Shown here in pieces: positions 25,418 to 38,277 of a stretch of 64,000 bases of DNA. The position numbers were made by a program, and so were the translations under genes. Source of the stretch: Apium graveolens (Eukaryota; Streptophyta; Magnoliopsida; Apiales; Apiaceae); assembly GCF_009905375.1 (NCBI RefSeq), contig NC_133647.1, forward strand, positions 131,766,088 to 131,830,087. Reading direction: 5' to 3'. Position 1 is the first letter of the stretch. Each line of letters begins with the position of its first letter. The notes below the pieces were generated by a model. It ran no database searches and had not been told where the DNA came from. It saw only the letters and a program-made list of their open reading frames with translations.

Positions 25418-28400
25418 CTATTTCCTTGATTGTCTGGATTTCTTCCCAAGCCCTTTGTTGTTTTCTTCAATTTGATTCTGAAGTTGTCTGTGGAATTCAA
25501 GTTCATCAGCTTCTGAGAGATTTAGCATTTCCTGCATTTCCAAAAGAGTCTCATTGCTATAGATACTCAATTGGTCCTCCAATCTGAAGAATCTTCTAAC
25601 ACCTTTGTCATCCATGAATTCCATCAGCCAATAGGGCCTTAGATCCACTCTTTTTCCTGTAAAGGGAATATATAGAGTTTTGGAAGTGCTTATTTGGCTC
25701 TAATACTCCTTAGTTCCTCAATCATCTTTAGAACTATTCTTCTTGAAGTCACATTGTATCCAAAGTTCTTTTTGAAGGATGAGTAGACTTTAATTAGAAC
25801 ATATTGGCTTTCTTGGAGAATCTTGTGAAGAGGCCATGTCATCTCTTTTCCTCCCTTGTATCTAATACCAGTCGTTCAGAAAGATGTCTATAAACATCAA
25901 TTCCTCTTACTTCTTCCAGTTCCTCTAAGTAGAGATTCAGGTCTGAAAATATCTTGATATCACAAATGTACATGAGATCTCTTTTGTTGACTGTGGGTTG
26001 GGATTTGGTTAGAGCTTTGGATCTGAGAGATACATGCTTCACTTTCTTGCTAGCTCTAGTCTTTTTCTTCTTTGTCTTGAAGATGGGTAAATTTAGCTCA
26101 GGAATTGGTAAACTATCCTAGTCTACTGGCTCATCCTTAGGAATAATCGGTTCACCATGAATATTTCTTGTTGGATCAACCACTTTGAATTCTTCAAATA
26201 CCACAGAGGGTTTTGATGTCTGAGTTGTAGTTGTAGGCTTTTTGGAAAATTGGTCTTCCAATTCCTCATCATTAAAGTTCACTTTCCTCTTGGAATGGAG
26301 TTTGTATCTAAATCTTCTTTTCTGCTGTGATTCTTCTTGCATTTTTAGATCCTTAGGTTCAGTAATTACAGTTGGTTGTACAGGAAGTTCTGTTGTGGTT
26401 TTTACAGCTTGAAGCTTGGCCAAGATAGCAGCTTATTCTTTCTTTTACTTTTGCTTCTTAGCATCCAAAGCAGCTTGCTTCTTTTCTGGCTTGATTCTTT
26501 TTTTCTCTTCCTTCTTAGCTTCCACAAACAATGGGTGTCCAACCACCACACAAATCCCGTTACCATTTCTATAAATTTTACCAATTCTCCTTTTAAGCAC
26601 TGAATCAGTTGGATCCTTGTAGAATGCAATAGACCTATCCAGCAGCTTCTTCTCATCTGGCCTAGCTGTTTCAAACACTGTATCCATAGGATTCTTGTCT
26701 GAAAACTTAGAGTAGTTCCTTTTGGCCTTCATGATGAGATCTTTCTTTGGAGATTTGATGCAGGAAGTTTGACCTCTTTCCAGATAGTTCATACTTATGT
26801 CATTCACAGAAATTTTCATGACTTTAGAGTGATGATTGAAGACTTTGTCTAGCTTCTGAATTGGCCCAAACTTTTGTTGGATATTTGCATCTATCTTTCT
26901 CTATTTTTCTTTTATTTCCTTCTCTAAAGCTGTAATATCAAGCATCTTGGGATTTGATTTCAACTTAAGCTTTTCAGCTGCTCTTTGGATTAGATCAATG
27001 ATATCCAACACTGGTTGATTTGTGAAAGCAATTGTTGGCACAATCACTTTGCTGACTTGTATGTTTAGCTGTAGCTCCCCCTTACTTGAGCCTTTACCTT
27101 TCTCCTCCTCACTTGAGCTTTTTTCCCCCTTTTTGTTAGCATCAAGTTGTTGAGGGGAGTTGGGCAGCCACTAGTTGTTGTAGCAGTTGAGTTTGCTGAG
27201 CTTGATGGAGATGTATAGCTATTAAAGAAGCTTCCATTACTATCATTCTGGTATCAAAGGAATCTATCTTTATGACAAGATTAAAATTCTTCCTGAGTTG
27301 TCTCTTAATGTCAAACATTGTAGCTTCTGGAAGTTTAGAATCCAACCTTTCAGAAATGTCTTTTTTCATTTGATCAATTTCTCTTTTGATAGAAGTGACA
27401 TCCTGAGTATGTTAAAAATCTTGGATTTGTTGTAATTGAAGAGAAGCAAGGTGTACTTGTAGGAGCTTCTTGGTGCTGGCATTTATTGTGGATTGAAGAG
27501 CAGAGTGTGTCTGATTTACAAGTTGAATCAGGGTAGTCTTGAAATAGTGTTCATCACGCTGCTTTGAAAATGCCCAAGATGGCATACCAGATTTGGAACT
27601 AGGGCCTACTTCTGCCCTATATCTATGGACCCCTCTTCACTTGCATCACCAAAGAAATCAGCAGATTCCCCAGTCCCATAGTCAACATCATCATCAGCTC
27701 TAGGTGGCATAGTTGTGACGGCATCCTTAGCTCTCTACATTGACTGGGTGGTGTGCACCAAGTTCAGTATCCTTTCTACATCTTCATTGCCCTGTCTAGC
27801 CAAAATTTGATATGCTGGAACAAGATGAGTAAATGCCTCAGCATCCAAAGAGATGGAACTTATAACAACTTGAGGATGCTAAGATAGTCTCTCAATGTCT
27901 GCATCATTGGCATTCATTGACTCACTAGCAATGATATCCAGCCTTATCCCTCCTGTACCTGCATTTCTCTCATTCTCTCTCTCTGTTTGCATCAAGGGCT
28001 CCCCTTGGCTCCCAACCCTCACACCCTCACCTTCACCATCTAAGGTGGGACTCCTCTCACTCACTATTGCCAATCCTGAAGAAATGGACTGCATTTGATC
28101 ACTTTTTTCTCTCCTTTTTCCTGGGAGCAACCCAGACTCTCACTCAATTCACTCCCTTCCCTCAGTCCTAAGAGTGATTGCACTACTACTAAGTCCTCTA
28201 CACTTGTAAGAATTGATGAAATTTGAAGTTGTGAAGAGACATCCGACGGATGAGGAATATCCATCGGGTTAGCAGTTTGACTATCCGACGGATGACTGCT
28301 GTTAAACTTATCCGTCGGGATATAATCACTACTCGATGGATGATAAATATCCATCGGGATAGAAGAAATAATTGAGTTTAGAGTGGAGACTATTGTAGAC

Positions 28401-29973
28401 TATGTGCAGATTGATGAAAATTTTGGTACAGATGTCTCAACAGTCTCAGAAAGGAAAGGTAAATGAGCCAACAAATCATCTAAAAGATGATGCTCACTTA
28501 CTTGGATTTTTGGCTTCTCCAAGAGAGTTAAAGATGGAGAATTTGGAAGTGATGTATTGATCATGTCAACATCCAGTGAGTGTGTGGGAGAATTTGGTGT
28601 GTCAGGTGCTTCAATTATGAGAGATTTTGGTTGTGACTCCATATTTATTGGAGCCACATCAACCTGACTTTGAAAAGGTGCAGTGACTGGGTCTTTTGTA
28701 CCAGTTTGCACAGTGTGTGAGCCCTGTGCATCCCCAAGGGTTTTTTTATCTTTTCTTTCTAGCATAAGTTTGTGGTGAGCTAGTGTCCCTACCCCTCTTG
28801 GCCTATGCTCCTGGTTGGGAGCTTGTTTCAATGGTAACATTCTTTTGGGAGGATGAAACCAGTAATGAGCTAATATCCTTATTAACAACCACAGTTTGTT
28901 GGGAAACTGTGGTGTGGCTAGTTTTGGGTACACTATTCTCACCAGCCTTATCCTTAGGGCTTCTTTGATTTTCACCCTGTCCCTCACCTTTCTTGCCCAC
29001 CTTCACACTCCCCTCTTTAGGTTTAGTGGATTTTACAACTGATTTTTTTTGAAAGAAATCAGGGGGGCTTTCTTAGCTTTGGATTTAGGAACTTTTGTTG
29101 GTTTGGTAGCTTGGGTAGGCAACTGTTGGGTCATTGACACAGTTGTCATAGCTACACTAGAAAGCAAAGAAATTTTTGAGGTTGGAAGAGTGGAGACAGA
29201 AGAAATTACCTCACTTACCTGAGGTCCCTCCATTACTGGAAAGTAGTATAAGGGAACCTCCTTGTGATGGTTTGCTTTGTTTAAATCTGCAATGATCCTT
29301 CTTTCTTGAACCCAAAAATTTAACTTGTTGGTTGGGTTCTCAATCACAATATCTTCAATAAGATGGTTATCAAGCATCATAAAGAATCTAGCATAATAGA
29401 CATTTTTACCTCTCTTATTGATCTCTCCTAACTTAAAGCCTAACTCAAACAAAACCAAATCACTGAAATTAAAGTACTTATCAGTAACTAGCATATAAAG
29501 CATGTTAAGCATATAAATGTTTATAGAGTCAAAGTTACTAACTTTACCATAAAACACCTTAGTTACTATATCACATAGATAACTCCATTTTTTTCTAAGA
29601 CCCAACCTCCTAATTTCACTTAATTTAGAAGTAGTGAGTGCATAGCCTATGGAATTAAGCATATTAACAATATCAGTGTCTTTGTGTGGAGCAGTTACAA
29701 TATTATCAGGAATCTTGAAGCATGCTTTAACAATATCACTATTTATGCAAAACTGCTTACCTTTCAGAATGAATGTTATGGTCTTGTCTGTCGAGTTGTA
29801 CAGTAAATGGTGGGTGATTCCAGCATGGCATAGTTGAGTTTGCAGTTCTTCACAAAATCCATCATTTTGTGATAGTCGCCAGACTGTTGAATCTCCTTGA
29901 TCACCAAAGCTGAGAAGTTGTTTTTCTCATAGATATAACCGGTTTGAGACATGATTTTCACTACAGATGCCAT
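25418..29973 (-). pseudogene. Post-pol ORF of E2, heavily broken
   Basis: Begins MASVVKIMSQTGYIYEKNN at 29973 and ends near 25418 with EENNKGLGKKSRQSRK. It matches the E1 post-pol ORF block by block: YHKMMDFVKNCKLNYAMLE at the start, the 190-residue domain at 29033-29662, the Ser/Thr-rich region with motif cluster (28064-28354), and the C-terminal DELEFHRQLQ segment. At least ten frame changes or stops are present. It adds nothing on function but shows the gene belongs to the family and is not a chance ORF. Confidence 0.8.
28240..28352. repeat. Motif cluster in E2 post-pol ORF (CGACGGAT type)
   Basis: Six units: ATCCGACGGAT, ATCCATCGGG, ATCCGACGGAT, ATCCGTCGGG, CTCGATGGAT, ATCCATCGGG. They correspond to the six TCAACGGAT copies at 6486-6600 in E1. 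Confidence 0.88.
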
Positions 29974-30080
29974 TGTTAGAGATTTGGAATTTGCAGAGAG
30001 AGAGTTTGCTTTTGAGAAGAAAGAAATTAGAGCAATTGAATCTTGATAATGATAAAAGAAATGAATAAAAGTGAATTTGT

Positions 30081-30087
30081 TTTTATA
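30081..30087 (-). promoter_or_regulatory. TATA box of the probable E2 internal promoter
   Basis: TATAAAA on the minus strand, 114 bp before the post-pol ATG at 29973. A CT-rich leader (minus strand, about 30040-29985) follows. It is the counterpart of 4728-4734 in E1. Confidence 0.6.
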
Positions 30088-30224
30088 CTATCTTAGAAAT
30101 TAACTGTAAAAAATAATAAAGTAAAATAAAGTAACCAATAAAAATTGCCCAAAATAGCCGTTTAAAAATAAATAAACTGTAAAAATTCCATCACTTATCT
30201 GTCGTGTCATGCTTACAAGCGGTA

Positions 30225-30410
30225 AGTATACTCGATGGATAATGTTCAGGGAATTAACGGCTAGGATTGAGACAATTCGATGGATGAGGATAAATCAGTT
30301 ATCCATCGAGTCATAAAATATTCTAGAAAAATAATTGATTTTATTGACAAATTGTATTCCGACGGATGATCTAACTCGATGGATAATGATCATCCGTCGG
30401 GATGTAAATT
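30225..30410. repeat. Motif cluster between pol and post-pol ORF of E2
   Basis: CTCGATGGAT, TTCGATGGAT, ATCCATCGAG, TCCGACGGAT, CTCGATGGAT and ATCCGTCGGG in both orientations. It is the counterpart of 4388-4541 in E1. Confidence 0.85.
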
Positions 30411-30495
30411 TTGACTTAGCCACAATTTCATCCAAAACAGAAAAATCAATTAAATTTCTGGCTACATAATCACTTGCAAAAATATCCGAAATAAT

Positions 30496-33400
30496 TCAAG
30501 AGAAATTAAGCATACCTAATTCACTTACCAACCTTGAAAAGGTGGATTAATCAAGTGGTTTGGTAAATATATCCACAAGCTGCTTTTCACTTGGAACAAA
30601 ATGCAGTTCCATAGTACCATTCATCATATGTTCTCTTATGAAATGGTAATTGATGTCTATGTGCTTTGTTCTTGAATGTTGTACTGAATTTTCAGTGATG
30701 GAAATTGTACTTGTGTTATCACTAAAAATAGGAATCCTATCCACTTGTAGAAAATAGTCCAACAATTGTTTTTTCATCCATAAAATTTGTGCACAGCAAC
30801 TGCCAGCAGCAATATATTCAGCTTCAGCTGTGGAAGTAGAGACTGAATTTTGCTTTTTACTGAACCAGGACACAAGATTGTTTCCTAGAAATTGACAGGT
30901 TCCAGTTGTACTTTTCTGTCTATTTTATAACCTGCATAATCTGCATATGAATAACCAGTCAGATCAAAACCAGAATCTCTAGGTACCAAATGCCAAGTTT
31001 TGGTATTCCCTTGAGATATCTGAAAATTCTCTTAATAACCACTAGGTGAGATTCTCTAGGATCAGCCTGAAATCTAGCACAAAGACAAGTAGCAAACATT
31101 ATATCTGGCCTACTAGCTGTTAAGTACAGAACTGAGCCAACCATGCCCCTATAACTTGAAATATCCACAGACTTTTCAGTAGTATTTAATTCAAGCTTAG
31201 TTGCAATGGCCATGAGAGTTTTTACAGATGTGCAATCCATTAGATCAAACTTCTTTAAAAGATCATGAATGTATTTAGTTTGACTAATGAATATTCCATC
31301 ACTAAATTGCTTAACTTGTAAACCAAGAAAGTAAGTTAGTTCTCCCATCCTGCTCATTTCATACTTACTTTGCATCAATTTGGCAAAGTTTTTGCACAGT
31401 TTTTCATCTGTAGAGCCAAATATAATATCATCTACATAAATTTGAACAAGTATACTAGAGCCATTAATATTTTTAAAGAATAAATTTTTATCCACAATAC
31501 CTCTTGTGAAGTGATTTTCCAAAAGGAACTTTGATAAAGTGTCATACCAGGCTCTAGGTGCTTGCTTCAGTCCATAGAGTGCTTTCAAAAGATACTAGAC
31601 ATGATTTGGGAAATTTGGATCTTCAAAACCAAGAGGCTAACTGACATAGACTTCCTCCTCTAAATCTCCATTTAGAAAAGCACTCTTGACATCCATTTAA
31701 TAGACCTTGAAATTGGCATGGGCAGCATAGGCTAAGAAAATTCTGATGGCTTCAAGTCTTGCAACAGGAGAAAAAGTTTCATCAAAATCTATTCCTTCTT
31801 ATTGACAATATCCTTTAGCAACCAATCTTGCTTTGTTCCTGACCACTATGCCATTTTCATCCATTTTGTTTCTGAATACCCATTTGGTGTCAATTAGATT
31901 CTTTCCTTTAGGCTTGGGTACCAGCTTCCATACTTTATTCCTTTCAAATTGGTTTAGCTCCTCCTGCATAGCTAAAATCCAGTCAGGATCCAATAAAGCT
32001 TCTTCTACCTTCTTTGCTTCTTCCTTAGATAGGAAGCTGCTGCATAGACATTCTTCTTGAGTTGCTCTCCTTGTTTGAACTCTAGAAGATACATTACCAA
32101 TAATGAGCTCAAAGGGGTGATCTTTTATCCATTTTCTTTGTTGAGGTAGATTAGCTCTAGATGAAGAGGCCACATTGTTGTCTTGATGTGTAACTGAGTT
32201 TTGATTATTAGAAACTCCCCCTGAGTTTGTGGATCTTTGATTTGAGAAAGGGGAACTTTCTGTAAGTGATCTATTCTGAATTTCATCTTCTTTTGATGCC
32301 CCGACGGATGGTGCATTTTGAGATTTTGAGTTTTGATGGATGAAGCTGATTGTTTCCCGACGGATAAAGTAGATTGTCTCCCAACGGATGAAACATTTTG
32401 TAACTCGACAGATGTTGAATTTTGTGCTTCATTGGTAGTAGATTTTTCTGCATTATCCTTTGATAATGTTTCTTGATCACTTTCATCATCACTGTCATCA
32501 CTAATCATCTCCACACTATCAAATTTGAAGCTCTCATGGTAATCTCCATTTTGCAGTCCTTCAATCTTCTTATCATCAAACACAACATGTATTAATTCCA
32601 TAACAATGTTGGTTCTTAGATTGTAGACTCTATATGCTTTACCAACAACATATCCAACAAAAATTCCTTCATCTGCTTTAGTATCAAACTTTCCATTTTG
32701 ATCAGTTTGATTTCTCAAGATATAACATTTGCAGCCAAAGACATGAAGAAAATTTAGATTTGGCTTCTTGTTCCTGAATAATTGGTAGGGTGTCATACAC
32801 TTTACTTGATTAACCAAAAAAACTTCTGAGTGTAGCATGCAGTATTTACAGCTTCAGCTCAGAAGTATGTTGGTAACTTTGATTCTTCAAGCATTGTCCT
32901 TGCAGCTTCAATAAGAGATCTGTTCTTTCTTTCCGCTACTCCATTTTGTTGTGGAGTTCTTGCTGCTGAAAACTCATGCATAATCCCATTCTCTTCACAA
33001 AATGCTCTCATAACAGAATTCTTGAACTCAGTTCCATTGTCACTCATGATTCTTCTAACTTTGAAATCAGGATGATTGTTGACTTGCCTTATGTGATTGA
33101 TGATGATTTCACTAGCCTCATCTTTAGATTTTAGGAAATATGTCCAAGAGAACTTTGAGAAATCATCTACAATTACTAGGCGAAATTCCTTGAGATGGAC
33201 AACATATTGACTGGTCCAAAAAAATCCATGTGTAGTAATTACAGAGGTTCTTTAATTGTTGAATCAAGCTTCTTCCTGAATGATGCTTTAATCTGCTTTC
33301 CGATCTGGCAGGCATCACACAGTCCATCCTTAGAAAACTCCATTTGAGGAATACCTCTAACCAGTTCTTTCTTGACAAGCTCATTTATGGTCTTGAAGTT

Positions 33401-33850
33401 TAGATGGGACAGCTTTTTATGCCACAGCCAACTTTCATCTTGACTTGCTTTACTGAGAAGACAAGTGACAGATTCTGCACTTGATGAGTTGAAGTCAGCT
33501 AGGTACACATTTTTTTTCTCAATCCAGTGAGAACCACTTTGTTGCTCCTTTTGTTTATCACAACATAGGCTTCTGAATTGAAGGTTACTGAATTGTCTTT
33601 ATCATAAAGCTGGCTAATACTCAACAAATTATGTTTGAGACCATCCACTAAGGCAACCTCCTCAATGATGACATTTTCTTTAAAAATAAAGCCATATCCC
33701 ACAGTATAACCCTTGCTGTCATCTCCAAAAGTAATACATGGGCCAGCTTTCTTTTTGAACTCTGTGAGCAGGATAGAATCTCCAGTCATGTGTCTTGAAC
33801 AACCACTATCCAGGTACCACAGATTCTTTCTGTTTCCCTGCACACATCAA
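30496..33850 (-). pseudogene. pol: Copia pol of E2, multiply broken
   Basis: Fragments in order on the minus strand: protease (33843-33499, WYLDSGCSRHMTGD), pre-integrase (33508-33239, WHKKLSHLNF), integrase (33047-32859, MSDNGTEFKNS and NGVAERKNRS), integrase C-terminus and Ser-rich linker (32838-32125), reverse transcriptase (32173-31799 and 31588-30959, [11 protein letters not shown]) and RNase H (30873-30547). A TAA near 30549 cuts the last codons; the original stop is at 30496-30498. The closest relative in the window is E1. Non-functional. Confidence 0.9.
32300..32412. repeat. 24-bp-spaced motifs in the E2 integrase-RT linker
   Basis: CCGACGGAT, TTGATGGAT, CCGACGGAT, CCAACGGAT and TCGACAGAT in a row, about 24-27 bp apart. 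They match 2392-2515 in E1. The one CAACGGAT core is the only E1-type copy I found in E2. Confidence 0.85.
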
Positions 33851-33857
33851 AACCAAA

Positions 33858-36258
33858 TCAAGTTGATTTTGGTACCCAAGTTTCTTTGGGTCCTATCTTG
33901 TTAGCTTTCTTCTTTTGTTTCTTAGGTTTGATCTCATTTGACTTGGGGATATCTGATTTATCCTTAGTCATCTGAGTTGGACCTTTGAAACCAGTCATTA
34001 AAATAGAATTATCATGCACAGTTTGATTAACAGGAAAAGGCATGCTATTTACAAATATGTTATTCCAGTAAGGCATGCTAAATGGCATTTGAGGCATACT
34101 AAATACAACATAATAAGGATTAGGTGCAAATGGCATATTAACAAATTACGCATTCATATTCTGAGCAGGCATAGCATTCAAAGGCATAGAAGGCATGCCA
34201 TTCATGTTGGGAAAAGAAAATGGTACAGATATAGGAGTAGGCATGGTAAGTTTGCAATTAACAGACAAATGATTAACACTACCACACTTAACACAGAGTT
34301 TTCTGGGAGCATATTTATCAGGTGTGTAGTTGTTATGTTTGTTAATCCCTACTTTCCCATTTCTATTATTTTTCTTTTTAGTTTCTGTTTTAACCTCAAT
34401 CTTTTCTAATATGTCATTCAATTGCTTGATGGACAGATGACCAACATTCACTTTCTTCTCCTTCTTCACTTGACTTGATTCTCCTGGAACAAAGTTTTTG
34501 GAAACTGATCCATATTTTTCGTTTAACTTAGCAAGTTTGGCTTTGCTCACAGGTTTGCTCACAGCCGACGGATGAGGATTTATGTCACTCGACGGATAAT
34601 CCTTTTAATTATCCGACGGATGACTCTCACCATCCGTCGAGTCTACATCTGTTAGAAATCCTTCAACCAAATTGAATTCTAGCTTCTTCTTACTCTTTTT
34701 CTAGGCTGCATCACAAAAGGACTCAATACCTTGAACTTTAGTGATTTGAGCATGAACATCTCTGGATGATTTCCATGTCTTAATCACCTCATGTTCTCGT
34801 TCAAGTTGATTCTTCAAAATCTCTTCTTTCTTCAAGGACTCAGTTAATTCATCCTTGGAAATCTTACATTCTATTCTCAATTTCTTAAATTCAATAAATT
34901 AAGACTCTAGCACATTGTTCCTCTCACTTAAAAACAGATTATTTTCTTTGATTTTAGCATTTTCCTTAGTGAGGGACTTCAGTGTAACACGCGAATGATA
35001 TAATTCTGTAGACATGTTATTAATTGCATCATTACACTCAGCTTTAGATAAATGTGCTAGGTTAGTGGTGATTACCTGATTACTTGAAGAGCTTGTTTCT
35101 TTTTCATCAGACTTGGCCATTAGGGATAGATTGACATAGCTGACATCTTCATCTTCATCCAGTCCATCTGCTGCCCAGTCATTTTCTTGTATAATGAAAG
35201 CCCTTTCCTTTTGCTTGAGCAACTCAAAGTACTTCTATTTATAATCCACAGGCTCAAACTTCTTTTTGCTGGAATCTGACTTTCTACACTCACTGGCAAA
35301 ATGCCCTGCCAAGCCACATTTGAAACGTTTGAAATTTGATTTATCCTCCATGTTTCTACTTGGCTTAGCTGCTCCAAAGTTCTTCTTGAACTAGAGCTTG
35401 TCAAATCTTCTGGAAAGAAATGCAAGATGTTCATCAATATCATCCATGTCATCTTGGCTCAAATGATCTTCAGTTTCAGCTACCAGCCCCTTGCCCTTGT
35501 TCTCACAGACCTTTGAAGTAAACTCAACAACTTCTACCTTCACCTCTTTCTCTTTCTCCAACTCAGCAACCAGTGCTATGGACCCTCCTTTCTTCCTTCC
35601 TTTCTCCATCCTCTCATCTTGCTCTATTTCAAGCTCATAAGTTTTCAGGATGCCATATAGTCTCTCCAAAGTAAACTCCTTGTAATCTTGAGAGTTTCTC
35701 AATGAGACTGTCATTGGTTTCCATTCTTTTGGAAGAGATCTAAGGAACTTGAGATTGGAGTCTTTTGTCTGATAAACTCTTCCATGCAACTTCAGAGCAT
35801 TTAGTAGTTTTTTGAAACCTACTAAAAATGTCAGTGAGAGACTCACTATCTTCACAATGAAAATGCTCATATTGCTGAATTAGCAGCTGCATCTTATTGT
35901 CCCTTACTTGCTCAGTACCATCACAGATAATCTGAATTGTGTCTCAAACCTCCGTGGTTATTTTGCAGTTAATGATGTTATAAAACATATCGCCATCAAC
36001 TCCATTGAATAATATATTCATGTCCTTCTTGTCTTTCCTGATTTGCTCAATATCAGGATCTGACCATTCATGCCTAGGCTTGGGAACAGATGGTTCCTTC
36101 CCTATTGCAGCTCTTATTGGTACATGAGGACCTATCTCTATGCAATCCACATAGGCCTCATCTTGAGAAAGAAGATTTAGGCGCATCTTCACCTTCTTGT
36201 GGTGATAATTGTCTTTGTGCAGAAATGGAATCTTCACTCCAATATCCTGCTTGTTCAT
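33858..36258 (-). pseudogene. gag: Copia gag of E2, broken
   Basis: ATG at 36258 (MNKQDIGVKIPFLHKDNYHH) is 47 bp after the primer site. The capsid-like core follows (QYEHFHCED, LRSLPKEWKPMTVSLRNSQ, LERLYGILKTYELE). A first zinc knuckle reads RFKCGLAGHFASEC, with the first Cys changed to Arg. A coiled-coil-like stretch follows (35222-34899), then the second knuckle CVKCGSVNHLSVNC, and the end KETWVPKST. A TGA near 35944 stands where a Trp is expected, and several frames change. Motif copies lie at 34563-34645. Confidence 0.85.
34563..34645. repeat. Four CGACGGAT motifs in E2 gag
   Basis: CCGACGGATG, TCGACGGATA, ATCCGACGGATG and CATCCGTCGAG, in the same place as the four TCAACGGAT copies in E1 gag (167-233). 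Confidence 0.9.
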
Positions 36259-36304
36259 CTTGTTGTTTTTTGTGATCTTTAAACTCTTTTTACTTCAAAA
36301 GCTT

Positions 36305-36316
36305 GCTCTGATACCA
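36305..36316 (-). promoter_or_regulatory. tRNA-iMet primer-binding site of E2
   Basis: TGGTATCAGAGC on the minus strand, 2 nt after the 5' LTR. Confidence 0.92.
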
Positions 36317-36318
36317 AT

Positions 36319-37381
36319 TTTTATTCCCTAAAAATACAACAAGAATTACAGAAGGGGGGTTGAATGAAATTCTGGCTTCTTTTTGGGATTTATGAAAAAT
36401 GGTTCTAACTCAATTTATATCTAACTATTTGATTTGCAAAGTGCGGAATTACAGAGTTAAGTAAATCAAACATAAAGTAGTAAAAACTCAGGTCTTTAAA
36501 ACTTTCTGGTGGATTTGAAAGTATCCACCAGATATATATATATATATATATCAAGAGAACCCTGTGAAGCTTGAATAGCTCACAACTGCTTTACAAGTGA
36601 ACAAACAAAACTATAGAGAAATTCTACAGAATACAGCTTGCAAATGTTTCTCTGCTAAAAATGTGTTTTCTTAGTTAGTTTGTTCTACTAGCTACATGTG
36701 GTTTATATATCACAAAGTTTACATGATAATAAGACAAGATAATAAAACAAAACCTATCAAGTCTAACTCCATGTTGCTTCACTACTCTATTCCAGCATCT
36801 TTGAATATCTTCATAATAGCATGAAAATGGTAATGCTTCTTTGTTCTCAAAACCCTGCTAAACAGGCTGCCACATTCCTTTTATAAACACTCGACGCATG
36901 TGACTGTGTTATCACTGTCAACAGATATTTGAATTGATCATCCGTCGTGTACAGGCTTCGTATCCGTCGGCTAGCCTTGTTGATCATCCGTCGGGTAGCT
37001 TTGTTGATCATCCGTCGGGTTGCTTTGTTGATCATCCGTCGGGTTGCCATTTATCACTTGACTTCATTTTATTTGTGCAGAATTACAAGAAATCTTATAT
37101 TTACATTTAATCAACCTGTTCTGCACATCTACTAGCAGTTTTCATGTTTTTATAACCTACCACAGAATCTATAGAAAGTTGTTTGCAGAAATGTGCTACA
37201 TTACTTATTGTTACATAAGCTACTCACCTGGTGGATATCAATTAGTCATCCGTCTGGACTATATTGAATCATCGGTCGGGACTATAATTGATCATCCATC
37301 GGGTGCTACAAAATTCACTAAATTAAATCTACTAAGTTGTTTTGTTTAACTTATCATCAAGTACACAACATATTCCTAACA
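36319..37381 (-). mobile_element. 5' LTR of E2
   Basis: 1063 bp. It begins TGTTAGGAATATG on the minus strand; the far tip reads GGGAATAAAA where the other LTR has GGGAATAACA. It carries three 24-bp units with ATCCGTCGGG (36986, 37010, 37034), one more than the matching run of the 3' LTR, and a shorter (AT)n run (36533-36551). Many single-base differences from the 3' LTR show an old insertion. Confidence 0.9.
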
Positions 37382-38277
37382 ACTGCTGGAAGGGTGTCGA
37401 AATAGAATGGTATTATCTCTTTGTAACAAGATAAAATGAAGTTTGCAGGAATCATTATATCTATATTACAGTAATTTTTTATAATTTCCTCTCTTAGTAG
37501 GTGGACATATGCTCACTCACAAAGTTCTACTTAAACTATGACCATCATAGTGTCAACCGACTACGCAAATTGTAAGGATCTACATTATTCACCTATCTAT
37601 TTAATATATTATACCCTCTCATCTAACTTTTAAAATTTTCACGTACATATGTCAAAGGGACCAAATTTTTCTCAAATCTAATTCACTGCAAAGAGGAAAA
37701 CTTACCACCATTGTACTCTTTTTGATGTCACAGAACTAGGAGCGGAATTCATTACAGCTCCCCCTAAGCTCATCACAATGTTTTCATGTGTAATTAAATG
37801 AGCCATGTAATACATATCAAATGACATAAATTCTTTGTAAGATGAGGTGATTTGTAGAGTAACCATTAACTATTTTCGTGAAAATCAAGGATGGAAAAGA
37901 GAAGTATTGTTGCAAAATATGAAAAGGAGTTGTTTCCTACCCAAAAAAGTATGGAACTACTGTAAAACATTCTTTCAGTTATCAGATGGTATATCTCACA
38001 CTATTTGTTTCTCTATAGGTTTCAGATATACGCTTCTATTTCAGATGCAACCGCTCCATGTCAAATCATTTTACAGGACAGAGAAGTCATTGATGGGAAT
38101 AAATGTTTTCACTATTCACAAACAAGTATATTTTGTATATAACTTATTTTTATTATTCTACTTAGCATATTTCCTAATAATTTCATATTTTATAAATTGC
38201 AAGGATGGTTCTTCCCCCATCAAAAGCATCCAGGCACAAGACTACACTATTTATGAAGTAAATGGTATTTTTTTCTA

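Larger units (their letters stand above)
24172..37381 (-). mobile_element. Sirevirus-like Ty1/copia element E2, full length, decayed
   Basis: Both LTRs are present (24172-25213 and 36319-37381), with the primer site at 36305-36316, gag, pol and post-pol ORF in order on the minus strand, and a polypurine tract next to the 3' LTR. Length is 13,210 bp. Domain sequences and layout match E1. No perfect 5-bp target duplication is seen (GCTTC left, ACTGC right), so flanks have changed or the element recombined. Every ORF is broken. Confidence 0.93.
23310..38277 (+). pseudogene. RPA70-like gene 2, split by copia E2
   Basis: ATG at 23310 begins MSTNTWETLRNIKNGRIN, hits TGA at 23364, and continues RVIREWRY and HLLLLDVK to a GTATGT donor: the first OB fold of plant RPA-like (DUF223) proteins. 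The second exon starts at 23534 (TMIYRTVRILEVGKIYL; TAA at 23639; NTFGLYDFSDLKK). A third has DVVGVIQDLDRLKVK (about 23908). The fourth (AEEFLTAIRNVLEE) is cut at 24171 by E2. After E2 the gene resumes at 37382, with KFYLNYDHHSVNRLRK near 37525 and a third OB fold near 38020-38090 (YASISDATAPCQIILQDRE). The two halves lie either side of a 13.2-kb insertion and both contain stops. Confidence 0.75.
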
